A stretch of 40,601 nt of DNA, from NCBI GenBank assembly GCA_001899315.1, contig MOYA01000002.1, forward strand, positions 548,243 through 588,843, given 5' to 3'. The notes under the pieces were generated by a model. That model was given only the letters and a program-made list of their open reading frames with translations. It did not search any database and was not told the DNA's origin. This DNA is from Candidatus Obscuribacter phosphatis. GTDB lineage: Bacteria > Cyanobacteriota > Vampirovibrionia > Obscuribacterales > Obscuribacteraceae. Of the stretch, positions 16,948 to 25,993 are shown piece after piece. Every line of letters begins with the position of its first letter. The first letter of the stretch is position 1. Both the position numbers and the translations under genes were made by a program.

Positions 16948-17559
16948 TTATTTGATCAGTCTAGATTCGACTTTGGCCCAGTCTACGTTTGCATAGAAGG
17001 CTTCGATGTACTTGGGACGCTCAGCCGGTTTGTAATCGAGCAAGAAGGCATGTTCCCATACGTCCATGACCAGAATCGGCTTGAAGCCGGCGATATTGCC
17101 TTCTTCGTGCAAGGTGACCCAGTGATTGGAGAGCACTTTGGTTTCGGGATCTTGGAAGAGGATAGCCCAGCCAACACCACGCATGCCGCCGACTTTGAAG
17201 AAGTCGTTTTTCCAAACTTCTATAGAGCCGTAGGTTTCAATGATGGCTTTGCCGATTTCAGAATTTTCTTTCAGTTCTGAACCACCAGCTTTAAGGTTGC
17301 CGAAATAGTACTCGTGCAATCTCATGCCGTTGTATTCGAAGCCGTAGCGACGCTTCAATTCTGCATATTCGGGGGTGCCGCTCTTGCCTGCTTCGGTAAG
17401 CTCAATCACCTTTTCGTTCAGGGTGTTGGTGTTGGTGACATAACCGGCATAGAGAGCCAAGTGGATCTCAAGGGTCTTGTCTGAAATACCAGTCAAACCG
17501 CTCAGATGGCTGAAGTCATGTTTGGCATAAGGTTTGTACGAAATTTTTTGTTGAAGCAT
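16948..17559 (-). CDS. sodB: Superoxide dismutase, Fe/Mn family
   Basis: Converts superoxide to oxygen and hydrogen peroxide. 203 residues; ATG with CAGGAG 7 nt upstream. The four metal ligands are visible: His33 (EIHLALYAGY), His82 (RLHEYYFGNL), Asp166 and His170 (VMDVWEHAF). RGVGWAIL (127-134) is the active-site tryptophan region. The usual HHxxY near the first ligand is reduced to one His, and the sequence is a divergent member, so the metal (Fe, Mn or cambialistic) cannot be told; the symbol is tentative. No signal peptide is seen, so cytosolic. The leader (17560-17710) holds a hairpin (GAACCGC/GCGGCTC, 17597-17626) without T-run. Its own terminator follows. Confidence 0.93.
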   Translation of the reverse strand: MLQQKISYKPYAKHDFSHLSGLTGISDKTLEIHLALYAGYVTNTNTLNEKVIELTEAGKSGTPEYAELKRRYGFEYNGMRLHEYYFGNLKAGGSELKENSEIGKAIIETYGSIEVWKNDFFKVGGMRGVGWAILFQDPETKVLSNHWVTLHEEGNIAGFKPILVMDVWEHAFLLDYKPAERPKYIEAFYANVDWAKVESRLIK

Positions 17560-17710
17560 TGAAAACTCCTGTGCAACACAGATTTTGTGGGGACAAGAAC
17601 CGCTCCTCTTGAAAGCGAGGCGGCTCCACTTAATTCCTGATTGCGAATTAGTGGCTAATTTTTACCATATTTGCCTTGTTGAAATCTGGTTTTTCAGAGA
17701 TTTCAGCTAT

Positions 17711-19363
17711 TTAGCCCTGGTTCTTAATCTGCGGAATCAGTTCAGAGAGCTTTTTCTTGCGATTGCTATCAGATGAGCCTGATATGGCGGTGTTGTCTCC
17801 GGTGGTTTCCCCGGCTCGGTCGCCATGACCTAGTTCGGCTCTAATTGTCGGTTGGTTGTCGCCGGTATTTTCTAGTTCGTGCAAAAGATTCAAAGCCGGC
17901 TGCCCAGGCATGGCTAGAGCCGGTAGGGCAGCGGCGGTGGCATCGGCCCTTCTGTCAGAGCGCTTCTTGGGATCACCCTGGCTTATTGAAGGCAAACCGG
18001 AAGCGGTTGAGTCACCCATGCGACCTTTAGAGAGGGCTGCCGCCAAGGGCGATTGATGGGGTTGTCCTTGGTTGGTGGGCTGAAAGGCCGCTGGTGTACC
18101 GGCAACGGTTATGCTGGCAGCGCTCTGGGGCTCCTTGGGAAAGGCTGCGGCAATGATCGCCGGACTCCAGCCCAATTGTCTGAAAGCGTCTTCCAGGCTG
18201 CCTTTTGTTTTCCAGCAAATACCCAGGGCAATCACTGCTTGCTCTGCTTTCAAGATACCCTGGGCCATTAGTTCAGAGCACTTGAGGGCGATTTGCAGTA
18301 AGTTCTGGTCGATGGCGCCGGTGAGCAAAAGCATCTGTCCCATCAGTTGGGCATTGCGAGAACCGGCTTTGAGAGCGTCTTCTATATCTTTGGGACCAAT
18401 TACACCGGCTAATTGCAAAAACTGATAGAGAGGCAAATTATTGCTTATCTGCTGCTTGTCAGGCTGTATGCGCTCCACCGCGGTTTCGACCGAAATGCCT
18501 TCACGGGCGACAATCTCTAAGACCTGTCCGCTCAGGCTCTTGCGCAACTTGCCCGAAGCTACATAAGTCTGCACCGAAAGAGCCAGTTGCAGAAGGCTTT
18601 CTGAAACCAGACCACTTTCCACCAAGACCTGACCAATGGGTTGCTCTTTCACTAGACCCATTTCCACTATCTGCATGAGCTTTTGCTCGTCGAGCAACTT
18701 GGCCATGACAAGCAGTTCGCCCAATCTCACTGTTTCGGCATTGAGATTGAGCCCTTTCTCGGCCAGGGTTTGTTCAAGCGGAATCTGTCTATCTTTGGCG
18801 GCACGCAGGCTGCTAATCGCTTGTTCGCGCTCGACCCGTTTGTCGCGTATCAAAATTTGAGCATTGAGAGCCGAAGCTAAGAGTTGTTCGGAGATTATGT
18901 TGGTCACCACTAAGACTCGACCAAGCGGCAGTCCGCTTGACTTGCCGTGGGCCAGGGCGTCGTCCAATTGTGCCTTAGTCAAGATGCCGGCTTCTATGAG
19001 CAATTCGCCGAGTTTATTAGTGCTGTTGCCGCTTTGGTTGAGATTGACCGAGAGTTTTTGCAAGGCTTCATCGAGGCTGATATTTTCGCGATGAAGAGTG
19101 CGCAGGGCATTTACTGCAATCTCGGCGCTCAAAATGCCGTCTTTGAGAAGCGACTGGCATTGCACCGCTGCTTGCAGATTGTTTTCAGACATAAAGCCCG
19201 ACATGATGATGACACGACCGACCGGCAGTCCCTGGCTCTTGGCGATCAGCATGGCTTGTCGCAGTTCTTCTGCTTTCAAGAGCCCGGCGCTCGTGAGCAA
19301 ATCACCCAGCCTCAAGGGTTGATTCTGGGGGGCGGCATTAGCTGTAGGGGTGCCTTCTGTCAT
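17711..19363 (-). CDS. Protein of four tandem MshEN/GspE-N-like repeats
   Basis: 550 residues; ATG with TTTGGAG 5 nt upstream. Four homologous units of about 98 residues begin near 17, 116, 212 and 310. Each opens with an element like KLGELLIEAGILTKAQLDDA, continues LPLGRVLVVTNIISEQLLAS and ends with a second helical pair (for example ILSAEIAVNALRTLHRENIS). The first half matches the N-terminal domain of type II secretion/type IV pilus ATPases (GspE/PilB/MshE), some of which bind cyclic di-GMP through RLGxxL...QL..AL..Q patterns. No ATPase domain follows; the last 150 residues are low-complexity Ala/Pro/Gln/Gly. Cytosolic. It may be a stand-alone ligand-binding or scaffold protein. No pilus genes are nearby. 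Confidence 0.75.
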   Translation of the reverse strand: MTEGTPTANAAPQNQPLRLGDLLTSAGLLKAEELRQAMLIAKSQGLPVGRVIIMSGFMSENNLQAAVQCQSLLKDGILSAEIAVNALRTLHRENISLDEALQKLSVNLNQSGNSTNKLGELLIEAGILTKAQLDDALAHGKSSGLPLGRVLVVTNIISEQLLASALNAQILIRDKRVEREQAISSLRAAKDRQIPLEQTLAEKGLNLNAETVRLGELLVMAKLLDEQKLMQIVEMGLVKEQPIGQVLVESGLVSESLLQLALSVQTYVASGKLRKSLSGQVLEIVAREGISVETAVERIQPDKQQISNNLPLYQFLQLAGVIGPKDIEDALKAGSRNAQLMGQMLLLTGAIDQNLLQIALKCSELMAQGILKAEQAVIALGICWKTKGSLEDAFRQLGWSPAIIAAAFPKEPQSAASITVAGTPAAFQPTNQGQPHQSPLAAALSKGRMGDSTASGLPSISQGDPKKRSDRRADATAAALPALAMPGQPALNLLHELENTGDNQPTIRAELGHGDRAGETTGDNTAISGSSDSNRKKKLSELIPQIKNQG

Positions 19364-19894
19364 CTTGCTCCAAAGATTTTCTCTATAGATTCTAACAATT
19401 ACTTGCCTCGAACTAACGAGGGTTTATCGCCCTTTTTATTCTCTTGACTGAGAGATTTTTGCCGCTTGCCGATTTTGGTACTGCCGGTGATGTCAATTGC
19501 TGCGCTTGTGCCAGGCAAGAAAGCCGGGCTGTGAAGCCCGGCTCGCATAAGACCCTTACGGGTAGCTTTCCAGATTGATCTGGATATTTTTGCTTGGTAC
19601 TGTCTAGATTTGTTCGAATTGTCTCAAAGATTTGGTTGATAAGGGCTGCTTACTTGGTCGGAGCAAACAAGTGCTCTCAGCTAAGTAAATTACCGCTTAC
19701 AACCGAGGCTGACCTCCATCTAATTGACCACAAATTATTGATACCCGGTTGCCAGAGTCTTATAACTTTCATTTGGTTTTATTTGCGCTTGTTTTGCAAC
19801 TTTGTAGTCTAGACAACAATTACAGCTGGGAAAAGCCGTATGTACGAATACAAAATATGGGTGTAGACTTCGCTTGGTTGATTAAAGCGAGCCG
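19364..19894. other. Gene-free stretch between divergent genes
   Basis: 531 bp between divergently transcribed genes. It contains the hairpin cluster at 19522-19590 described separately and presumably both promoters, though no convincing -35/-10 pair was found. A 72-codon open frame at 19594-19812 has no ribosome site and no protein-like composition. The rest shows nothing I can identify. Confidence 0.7.
19522..19590 (+). ncRNA. Candidate structured RNA: three consecutive hairpins and a T-run
   Basis: AGCCGGGCT-GTGA-AGCCCGGCT (19522-19543, nine perfect pairs with a GNRA-type GTGA loop); ACCC-TTAC-GGGT (19552-19563); TCCAGA-TTGA-TCTGGA (19568-19583), then TATTTTTG. Three compact stems in 62 nt ending with a T-run on the plus strand look like the 3' part and terminator of a small RNA. 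On the minus strand the first stem is followed by TTTCTTG and could instead be a terminator. It matches no riboswitch I know. Promoter not identified. Confidence 0.4.
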
Positions 19895-21130
19895 ATGGAC
19901 AAAATACTGCTTTCACTGAAGAACCGCGTCATAGTGCCGTCTATTCTCTTAGGCGGAATTTGTCTCTGGCTGGTTGTCTGTCAGGCTCACTATCATAGTT
20001 ATTGGATGGGCACCATCCATCGGGTGCAGACCACTGATTTCAATCTTTTGCACCACACTCTGCCGCCTACTTTGGCGCAGATGATTCTCTCCAATCGCGG
20101 TGATTTGATTCAGCGCACCCTAGACTGTTCGTTTGGACTATTCGGCATTGTGATCACCGATCCCTCCGGTGAGAACGTTCTCTATAAGACCGAAAAGATT
20201 TACAAGAGAGAGTCCTGGCAAGGTCGAGCCGCTGCCGACAGCCTTTTGAAAGAAGGCGAGCCGTACGATTTAATCACCGACCCGCCGCAGCTCGAACCGC
20301 TCTATGCTCATGCCTCGCCGCGGTCTGTCGCCGCCAACAAAGTGGGCGCTCTCAAGCCCGGCACCAGGGTGCTTGGCCGCATCTATTATTTGCGTTCAGC
20401 ACCGCCCAGCTTCTTTGAAGATCTAACCAATTTCATGTTCAAAGGTTTCTTTGAACTTTCCGGTTCTAAGCGCGGTTACTGCTATATCACTTGTTTTTCC
20501 TTCGGTTTTACCTGCACTGTGCTGCTTTTGGTCTATTTAAGACGTAGAGGTCTTGAATTGAAGCAGAAAGAACTTGAACACATGCGTCGCGAGCTCGATA
20601 TAAGGAAAAAGGCTCTGGAGAGTCTAAGCTCCGAGTTGGCTACACAAAAGGCACGCAAGGTTTGGCTGGAGAGAGAAGCTGACCAGGCTTACAAGCGTGC
20701 TCTCGGTCTCAAACAATCGCTCGAAAGGCTGAAAGAATCTCTTGTTGGGGTAGAAGACAACTTTGACCCGGCTGCGGGCGGCGGCTTTGTCTCTGGCATG
20801 CAAAACCAACAGCCCAGTCAGAACAATCAGAAAGTTTCGCAATTTAAGATTCGTCCGCCTGTGGCGCCCCCGGGTTCTATTTTGGAAGAAATAGAGTCAC
20901 TCTTGCCCTCTCTCAATGAGAACGCCAAAAACTTGCGCAGCCAGGCTGATGTGCTGCAAGACTATTGCTCTGCTCTAGAAGACAGGCAGTCTGAAATGCG
21001 GCGCATCGTCGAGAATGCCTTCAACCGCGCCCAGGCTTCGCCCCCCTCGCTCAATGCCAACTCTCACGCACCGGCTGGTGCTGGGGCTGAGGGACCGGTG
21101 ACCGAAATAATTGACATGAGCCCGCGTTAA
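19895..21130 (+). CDS. Membrane sensor-like protein with coiled-coil cytoplasmic region
   Basis: 411 residues; ATG, weak ribosome site. Membrane helix 13-31, extracytoplasmic domain 32-194, membrane helix 195-216, then a long charged coiled coil (218-290), a Gln/Asn/Pro linker, a second helical segment (about 330-380) and a Pro/Ala tail. The outer domain has FGLFGIVITDPSGENVLYKT, the strand-turn-strand ending in DxxG seen in PAS/Cache-like sensors. The build is that of a histidine kinase or chemoreceptor, but no kinase, HAMP, methyl-accepting or cyclase domain is visible. It may signal through a partner by its coil. It is 145 bp upstream of the SNF2 gene on the same strand. Confidence 0.75.
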   Translation: MDKILLSLKNRVIVPSILLGGICLWLVVCQAHYHSYWMGTIHRVQTTDFNLLHHTLPPTLAQMILSNRGDLIQRTLDCSFGLFGIVITDPSGENVLYKTEKIYKRESWQGRAAADSLLKEGEPYDLITDPPQLEPLYAHASPRSVAANKVGALKPGTRVLGRIYYLRSAPPSFFEDLTNFMFKGFFELSGSKRGYCYITCFSFGFTCTVLLLVYLRRRGLELKQKELEHMRRELDIRKKALESLSSELATQKARKVWLEREADQAYKRALGLKQSLERLKESLVGVEDNFDPAAGGGFVSGMQNQQPSQNNQKVSQFKIRPPVAPPGSILEEIESLLPSLNENAKNLRSQADVLQDYCSALEDRQSEMRRIVENAFNRAQASPPSLNANSHAPAGAGAEGPVTEIIDMSPR

Positions 21131-21180
21131 CCTGGGTAAACAAACCCCGTGTAAGTCATGCTAAGCTATGGAGCAAAGTG

Positions 21181-21256
21181 GAACTTTCAGGAAAGAAAGA
21201 TTCTGCCCGACCGCTCTGAGGCGGTCATCTATACTGACTGGATGAACTTTCAGGAA
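21181..21256 (+). repeat. Direct repeat and hairpin in the leader of the SNF2-hen1-pnkp group
   Basis: GAACTTTCAGGAA occurs exactly at 21181-21193 and 21244-21256, 63 bp apart, each followed by (A/G)GAA. Between them lies the hairpin GACCGC-TCTGAG-GCGGTC (21209-21226). The stretch ends 19 bp before the ATG. It could be a regulator-binding or RNA-binding site, but no regulator can be named. The usual ribosome-site position before the ATG is empty; the nearest purine run (GGAAGGAAG) is too far away. Confidence 0.45.
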
Positions 21257-21275
21257 GGAAGTTTCCGCCAAATTA

Positions 21276-24200
21276 ATGAAGCAAGTATCTGGAAAGAAAA
21301 TCGCACTTACTCTTCAGGCTGTGCAGGATGCCAGTAGCGAACCGGTTTATCGACGCGGTGTGCAGTATTACCGCCGCAAGAAAGTTCTCAAATATACCGA
21401 AGACGAAGGTGTGTCCAGTATAGAAGCTCTGGTCATCGGCTCAGAGCCGCAGCCTTACAAAATAACTGTTGCCATCGAAAGTCCGGAAGTCTTCAAGGCT
21501 GAATGTTCCTGCCCTTATTTCGAAGAAGTTTGCAAACATTCGGTGGCGGTTCTATTGACTCATATAGCCAGGCATAATCCTGGTATTAGATTTGACCTCT
21601 TAGACCAGCCCGAGAAGAAAGAGCCGGTGCAAGAGAAAGCAATTAAGGCTCGCGAATTGCTTGATGATCCTAAAGATCAAGTTGGTGAAGGCAAAGAACC
21701 GCCAAGCCGTGATTTTCAGCTTGGGCTTTTGGTCTTGGAAAAGCCTTTGGCTATGATTGTCGGCGATGTGCCGCCTCAGCCTCAAGGCAAAGTCAATATT
21801 CTCAAGGTACCGCCTGAGACTCTCAATTTCTTTCCGGAAGAGTCGCGCATTTGGCGTTTGGCAAAATATCTCACTTCCTTGCCTCAGACCACCAAAGGCA
21901 CCGCCGGTGGCCACCGCATTCCACGCGGCGAAGAAGGCGCCGTCATCGGGCACCTCAGTCTTTGTGCTCGCTTGATCAATACAACAAACGGTCAAGAAGT
22001 GAGCTTTAGTGAAAAGCCGCTTACACCACGGGCGGTATTGTCTGAAACTGAAAGCGGCGAGCTTCTCTTGAAGTTGGAAGGCATATTGGAAGGTCCCGAT
22101 GGAGCGGAAGAGGCGGTTGAGCACCCGGTCTTCTTTATGGGGCAGACTTCCTGGGTTTTGGCCAACAATGTTTTCTATCCCATCGATCTGAGCGCTATTC
22201 ATCGATCTTTTCAGTATTTTGATTCATACGGCTTCATGACCGTCAAGCTCGATCATGTGCCCAAATTTTTATCGGTCGACCTGCCTGTTTTGCTTAGGCG
22301 CATGCCGGTCATATTCGATGAGACCACAGCACCTTTCCCGATTGCCATCACCGAGCCACCGCAGGTGGTGATAAGGCTTTCTGAAAGAAAGATGCCCGGT
22401 GGGTCAAGCAGTGCCATCATATCTAGTTCAGGCTCTTCCGGCTCGGCTGGCGGCGCCCGCGAAAAGAACGGCGGAGAGGCTGCTTCTCTTGAAGTATCGC
22501 TTGGTTTTCGTTATGGCAATTTGGTCTTACAGTCGCGTGACGAAACCAGTGCGGTGGAATCAGAAAAATTCACCCGGACAATTTCAGAGAGCGGGCAGAG
22601 TGTCTGGGTTGAGCGTCAGTGGGATCTCGAAAACCAGGTGCGGCGCTTCCTCACTAATATGCAGCCGGTGCGCACCGTGGCCGATCGCTTTTCTTTTATT
22701 GAAGAACCGGCTTACGATGTACTTTTCCATTTACAGTCAGAGCAGGTCTCAGACTGGGATATCAGCGGCTTTGAACAATTGGTCAATTGCCGAGTGCGCA
22801 AAGAGCCGATGTGCCTGAAAGCCAGGCTTTCACTAAAGAAAGACTCTTTCAAGTTCGACTTTGATCTGCTTTGCCTTTCAGACGGCCAAGAAGTGCCGTT
22901 CGGAAATGTCATCGAAGTGCTTTTCAAGAATCGCAATTATCTGCGCATCGGTTCAGATTTTGTGCGCATTCCCACCACTACTTTGCTCGGCTTGCTTAAG
23001 GGTATTGGTCAAAGCAAAGATAGTGCCCGTCCTCTCTATCAAGCTCTTTCCATCTTGCATGCTCTTGAGACCCATGAGATAGAAATTGAAGCCGATCAAG
23101 GCTTCCAAGATTTCATCCACAAAATTCATCATTTCAGAGAACTGCCGCCCCTCAAGATTCCTTCTTCTTTCAAAGGCGAGTTGAGAGAATATCAAAAGGA
23201 AGGTTGCAATTGGCTGATGTTCTTGAGAGAGTATGGTTTGGCTGGAATTCTTGCCGACGATATGGGTTTGGGTAAAACCATCCAGGCTCTCACCTTGCTT
23301 TTGACCCACTATGCCAACGGTAAAGGCGATAGAGCGCCTTCACTGGTGGTGGCGCCGACTTCGGTGGTCTACAACTGGCTATCGGAAGCTTCTAAGTTTA
23401 CACCGGCTCTCAAGACTGCGCTCTTCCTCGGTCGTGATCGCGGCGAGCTTTTGGCTAAGCTCAGCAAGGACGGACCCGGCAAGCCCCAGGTGATTTTCAC
23501 CACCTACGGTATCATTAGGCGAGACTATGAGCAGCTCAAAAATATTCAGTTCGAGTTTCTCATCTTAGACGAAGCCCAGAACATCAAAAACCCAGAATCA
23601 GTCGGCGCCATAGCAGCCAAGAGTCTGAAAGCCTTCCACCGTCTGGCTCTATCCGGTACGCCGGTGGAGAACCGTCTGAAAGAACTCTGGTCCTTGTTCG
23701 ACTTCCTCATGCCCGACTTCCTTGGTGCCTACAAAGATTTCAACGAAGTCTTTGAAAGACCGATTGAAGCAGGTTTGGATGGCGCCGGCCAGAAACTGAG
23801 AAAGATAGTCCACCCCTTTATTTTGCGCCGTCTCAAGAGCCAAGTCGAGAAAGAACTGCCCGACCGTACCGATATTATTCATCTCTGCGAACTGGATGAT
23901 GAGCAACGTTCGCTCTATCTAGACGTATTAGATGAATGCCGCGCCAAAGTCTTCCCCGAGATTGCCATGAAAGGCATCAAGCGCTCCAACTTCTCGGTGC
24001 TGGCTGCCTTGCTGCGCCTGCGTCAAGTTTGTTGCGACCCGCGCCTGCTCAAATCTCCCACCGATAAGCCGGTCAATCAGTCTTCTAAGCTCGATGCCTT
24101 GGTCAATATGATCGGTGAAATCGTCGATGAAGGGCATAAAATTTTGGTCTTTAGTCAGTTTGTTGAAATGCTGGCTATAATCAGAAAAGAGCTGGAAAAG

Positions 24201-24596
24201 AATGGCTATACCTATGAGTATCTAGATGGTCAGACTCCTGCCAAAGAAAGACTTGATCGCGTTGAGCGTTTCAATGCTACGCCCGAGATTCCAATCTTTC
24301 TTATCAGCTTGAAGGCAGGCGGCACCGGTCTCAACCTAACCGGCGCCGACTATGTCATACACTACGATCCCTGGTGGAACCCCGCTGTCGAAAACCAAGC
24401 CACCGATCGAGCCCATCGTATTGGTCAGACCAGGCATGTTTTCAACTACAAGCTAATCACCAGAGGCACGGTGGAAGAAAAAATATTAGCCTTGCAACAG
24501 AAGAAGAAAGAACTGGCCGACTTGGTTATCGGTGGCGATGAAAGTGTAGCTAAAGAGCTCACTCAGGAAGACCTGGAATTCCTCTTCTCCTTCTAA
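21276..24596 (+). CDS. SNF2-family helicase with N-terminal SWIM zinc finger
   Basis: 1106 residues. The SWIM motif CSCPYFEEVCKH uses Cys77, Cys79, Cys86 and His88 (CxCx6CxH). The middle 400 residues form a bacterial-SNF2-specific region with a Gly/Ser-rich insert near 375-395. The motor follows: ILADDMGLGKTIQAL (about 660-674, Walker A), TSVVYNW, LDEAQNIKN (motif II DEAQ, about 763), LSGTPVENRLKELWS, then the C-terminal lobe with ILVFSQFVEML, LISLKAGGTGLNLTGAD and HRIGQT. These proteins are ATP-driven DNA translocases; the SWIM finger is thought to bind DNA or protein. Such genes are often chromosomal housekeeping or defence-linked. Here it lies 11 nt before hen1, so it may be co-transcribed with the RNA repair genes. 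Confidence 0.93.
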   Translation: MKQVSGKKIALTLQAVQDASSEPVYRRGVQYYRRKKVLKYTEDEGVSSIEALVIGSEPQPYKITVAIESPEVFKAECSCPYFEEVCKHSVAVLLTHIARHNPGIRFDLLDQPEKKEPVQEKAIKARELLDDPKDQVGEGKEPPSRDFQLGLLVLEKPLAMIVGDVPPQPQGKVNILKVPPETLNFFPEESRIWRLAKYLTSLPQTTKGTAGGHRIPRGEEGAVIGHLSLCARLINTTNGQEVSFSEKPLTPRAVLSETESGELLLKLEGILEGPDGAEEAVEHPVFFMGQTSWVLANNVFYPIDLSAIHRSFQYFDSYGFMTVKLDHVPKFLSVDLPVLLRRMPVIFDETTAPFPIAITEPPQVVIRLSERKMPGGSSSAIISSSGSSGSAGGAREKNGGEAASLEVSLGFRYGNLVLQSRDETSAVESEKFTRTISESGQSVWVERQWDLENQVRRFLTNMQPVRTVADRFSFIEEPAYDVLFHLQSEQVSDWDISGFEQLVNCRVRKEPMCLKARLSLKKDSFKFDFDLLCLSDGQEVPFGNVIEVLFKNRNYLRIGSDFVRIPTTTLLGLLKGIGQSKDSARPLYQALSILHALETHEIEIEADQGFQDFIHKIHHFRELPPLKIPSSFKGELREYQKEGCNWLMFLREYGLAGILADDMGLGKTIQALTLLLTHYANGKGDRAPSLVVAPTSVVYNWLSEASKFTPALKTALFLGRDRGELLAKLSKDGPGKPQVIFTTYGIIRRDYEQLKNIQFEFLILDEAQNIKNPESVGAIAAKSLKAFHRLALSGTPVENRLKELWSLFDFLMPDFLGAYKDFNEVFERPIEAGLDGAGQKLRKIVHPFILRRLKSQVEKELPDRTDIIHLCELDDEQRSLYLDVLDECRAKVFPEIAMKGIKRSNFSVLAALLRLRQVCCDPRLLKSPTDKPVNQSSKLDALVNMIGEIVDEGHKILVFSQFVEMLAIIRKELEKNGYTYEYLDGQTPAKERLDRVERFNATPEIPIFLISLKAGGTGLNLTGADYVIHYDPWWNPAVENQATDRAHRIGQTRHVFNYKLITRGTVEEKILALQQKKKELADLVIGGDESVAKELTQEDLEFLFSF

Positions 24597-24607
24597 TTTG
24601 GTTCCCC

Positions 24608-25993
24608 ATGATTTTGACAATTGCATCTAAAACAGGTCCGGCATCGGATCTCGGCTATTTACTTCATAAAAATCCTAGTAGCGTTCAAAGTTTTGATTTG
24701 AGCTTCGGCAAGGCGCAGGTTTTTTATCCTGAAAGCAGTGATGACTATTGCCAATGCGCCTTGGTCTTGGAAGTGGACAGCCTGGCTCTATGTCGCCAAG
24801 CAAATGCAAGTAAAGACAGCGGTTTTGCTCTCTCTCAGTATGTCAACGATAGACCTTACTGTGCCAGTTCTTTTCTTTCTGTGGCTATCGCACAGGTCTT
24901 CGGCTCGGCTCTGGCTGGGCGCAGCAAAGAGCGTCCCGAACTGGTCGACAAAGCTCTTGATCTATGCGCCACTCTAGATGTTGTCTATAGCCCCTCTCAA
25001 ACCGGCGAGCAATTTTTGCACGATATCTTTGCCCCCCTGGGCTATAGTGTCAAAACCAAGGGTTATATGCTCGACCCGCGTTTTCCCGAATGGGGCAAAA
25101 GCCCATACTATAGTTTGCAACTGGAAGCGAAGACCACCCTCAGCTCTCTCTTGAGTCATATCTATGTTTTGGCGCCGGTGCTCGATAACGACAAACATTA
25201 TCAAGTCGACACCGCAGAAGTGGAGAAGCTTTTGCGTCATGGTGCCGGATGGTTGGCTGTCCATCCGCTCAAGGAGCTAATCACTCGGCGCTATTTGCGG
25301 CACCGTCGGCAACTTACCGATTTGGCGCTTTCTCGCCTCAGCGATGGTGAGGCTCAGCCTCTTGATGATGAAGCCGACGAAAAAGAAGAGAGCAGTCTAG
25401 AGGAGCGCATTTCTCTAAGTGAGATGCGACACAATGCCGTGCTCAATTGTTTGCTTGAGTCTCAGGCTAAACGAATTATAGATCTTGGTTGCGGCGAGGG
25501 GCGCTTTTTGCGAAGCTTGGCTAGCGATAAGCGTTTTGAACGTTTAGTGGGCATGGATGTAAGCCATCGCGCTCTTGCCACCGCCGCCAAGCGCTTGCGC
25601 CAGAATGAGGCAGTGGAGTTGTTTCAAGGTTCTCTCACCTATAAAGATAAACGTCTGAAAGGCTTTGACGCCGCCACTTGCATAGAAGTAATCGAACATA
25701 TAGACAACAATAGATTGGACGCTTTTAGCCAAGTTGTCTTTCGTCAAGCTCGCCCTGCTTTAGTGATCGTCACCACTCCCAATATCGAATACAACGTACG
25801 CTTCGCCGCTCTGGCAAACGGCAAGCTCAGGCACCGCGACCACAGATTCGAATTCAATCGAGAACAGTTTCAAAACTGGTGCCGAGAGCAAGCTCAGCGC
25901 TTTGGCTACGATGTCAGTTTTCAGCCAATCGGATTAGTCGACGAAGAAGTAGGCGCGCCCACACAGATGGGGGTATTTAGAATTGTTAGATAG
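24608..25993 (+). CDS. hen1: Hen1, 3'-terminal RNA ribose 2'-O-methyltransferase
   Basis: 461 residues; ATG 11 nt after the SNF2 stop, with no ribosome site of its own, suggesting coupling. Methylates the 2'-OH of the 3'-terminal nucleotide of a cleaved RNA before ligation, so the repaired RNA resists the same ribotoxin. The N-terminal half (1-245) is the Hen1-N domain (YVNDRPYCASSFLSVAIAQV, VYSPSQTGEQFLHDIFAPLG), which in studied systems activates Pnkp ligase. The C-terminal methyltransferase has the SAM loop IDLGCGEGRF (291-300), acidic GMDVS, and the Mn-binding set Glu360, Glu363, His364 (EVIEH) and His412 (RHRDHRFEF). TTPNIEYNVRF (389-399) is a family signature. All catalytic residues are present. 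Followed by pnkp with 11-nt overlap. Confidence 0.97.
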   Translation: MILTIASKTGPASDLGYLLHKNPSSVQSFDLSFGKAQVFYPESSDDYCQCALVLEVDSLALCRQANASKDSGFALSQYVNDRPYCASSFLSVAIAQVFGSALAGRSKERPELVDKALDLCATLDVVYSPSQTGEQFLHDIFAPLGYSVKTKGYMLDPRFPEWGKSPYYSLQLEAKTTLSSLLSHIYVLAPVLDNDKHYQVDTAEVEKLLRHGAGWLAVHPLKELITRRYLRHRRQLTDLALSRLSDGEAQPLDDEADEKEESSLEERISLSEMRHNAVLNCLLESQAKRIIDLGCGEGRFLRSLASDKRFERLVGMDVSHRALATAAKRLRQNEAVELFQGSLTYKDKRLKGFDAATCIEVIEHIDNNRLDAFSQVVFRQARPALVIVTTPNIEYNVRFAALANGKLRHRDHRFEFNREQFQNWCREQAQRFGYDVSFQPIGLVDEEVGAPTQMGVFRIVR

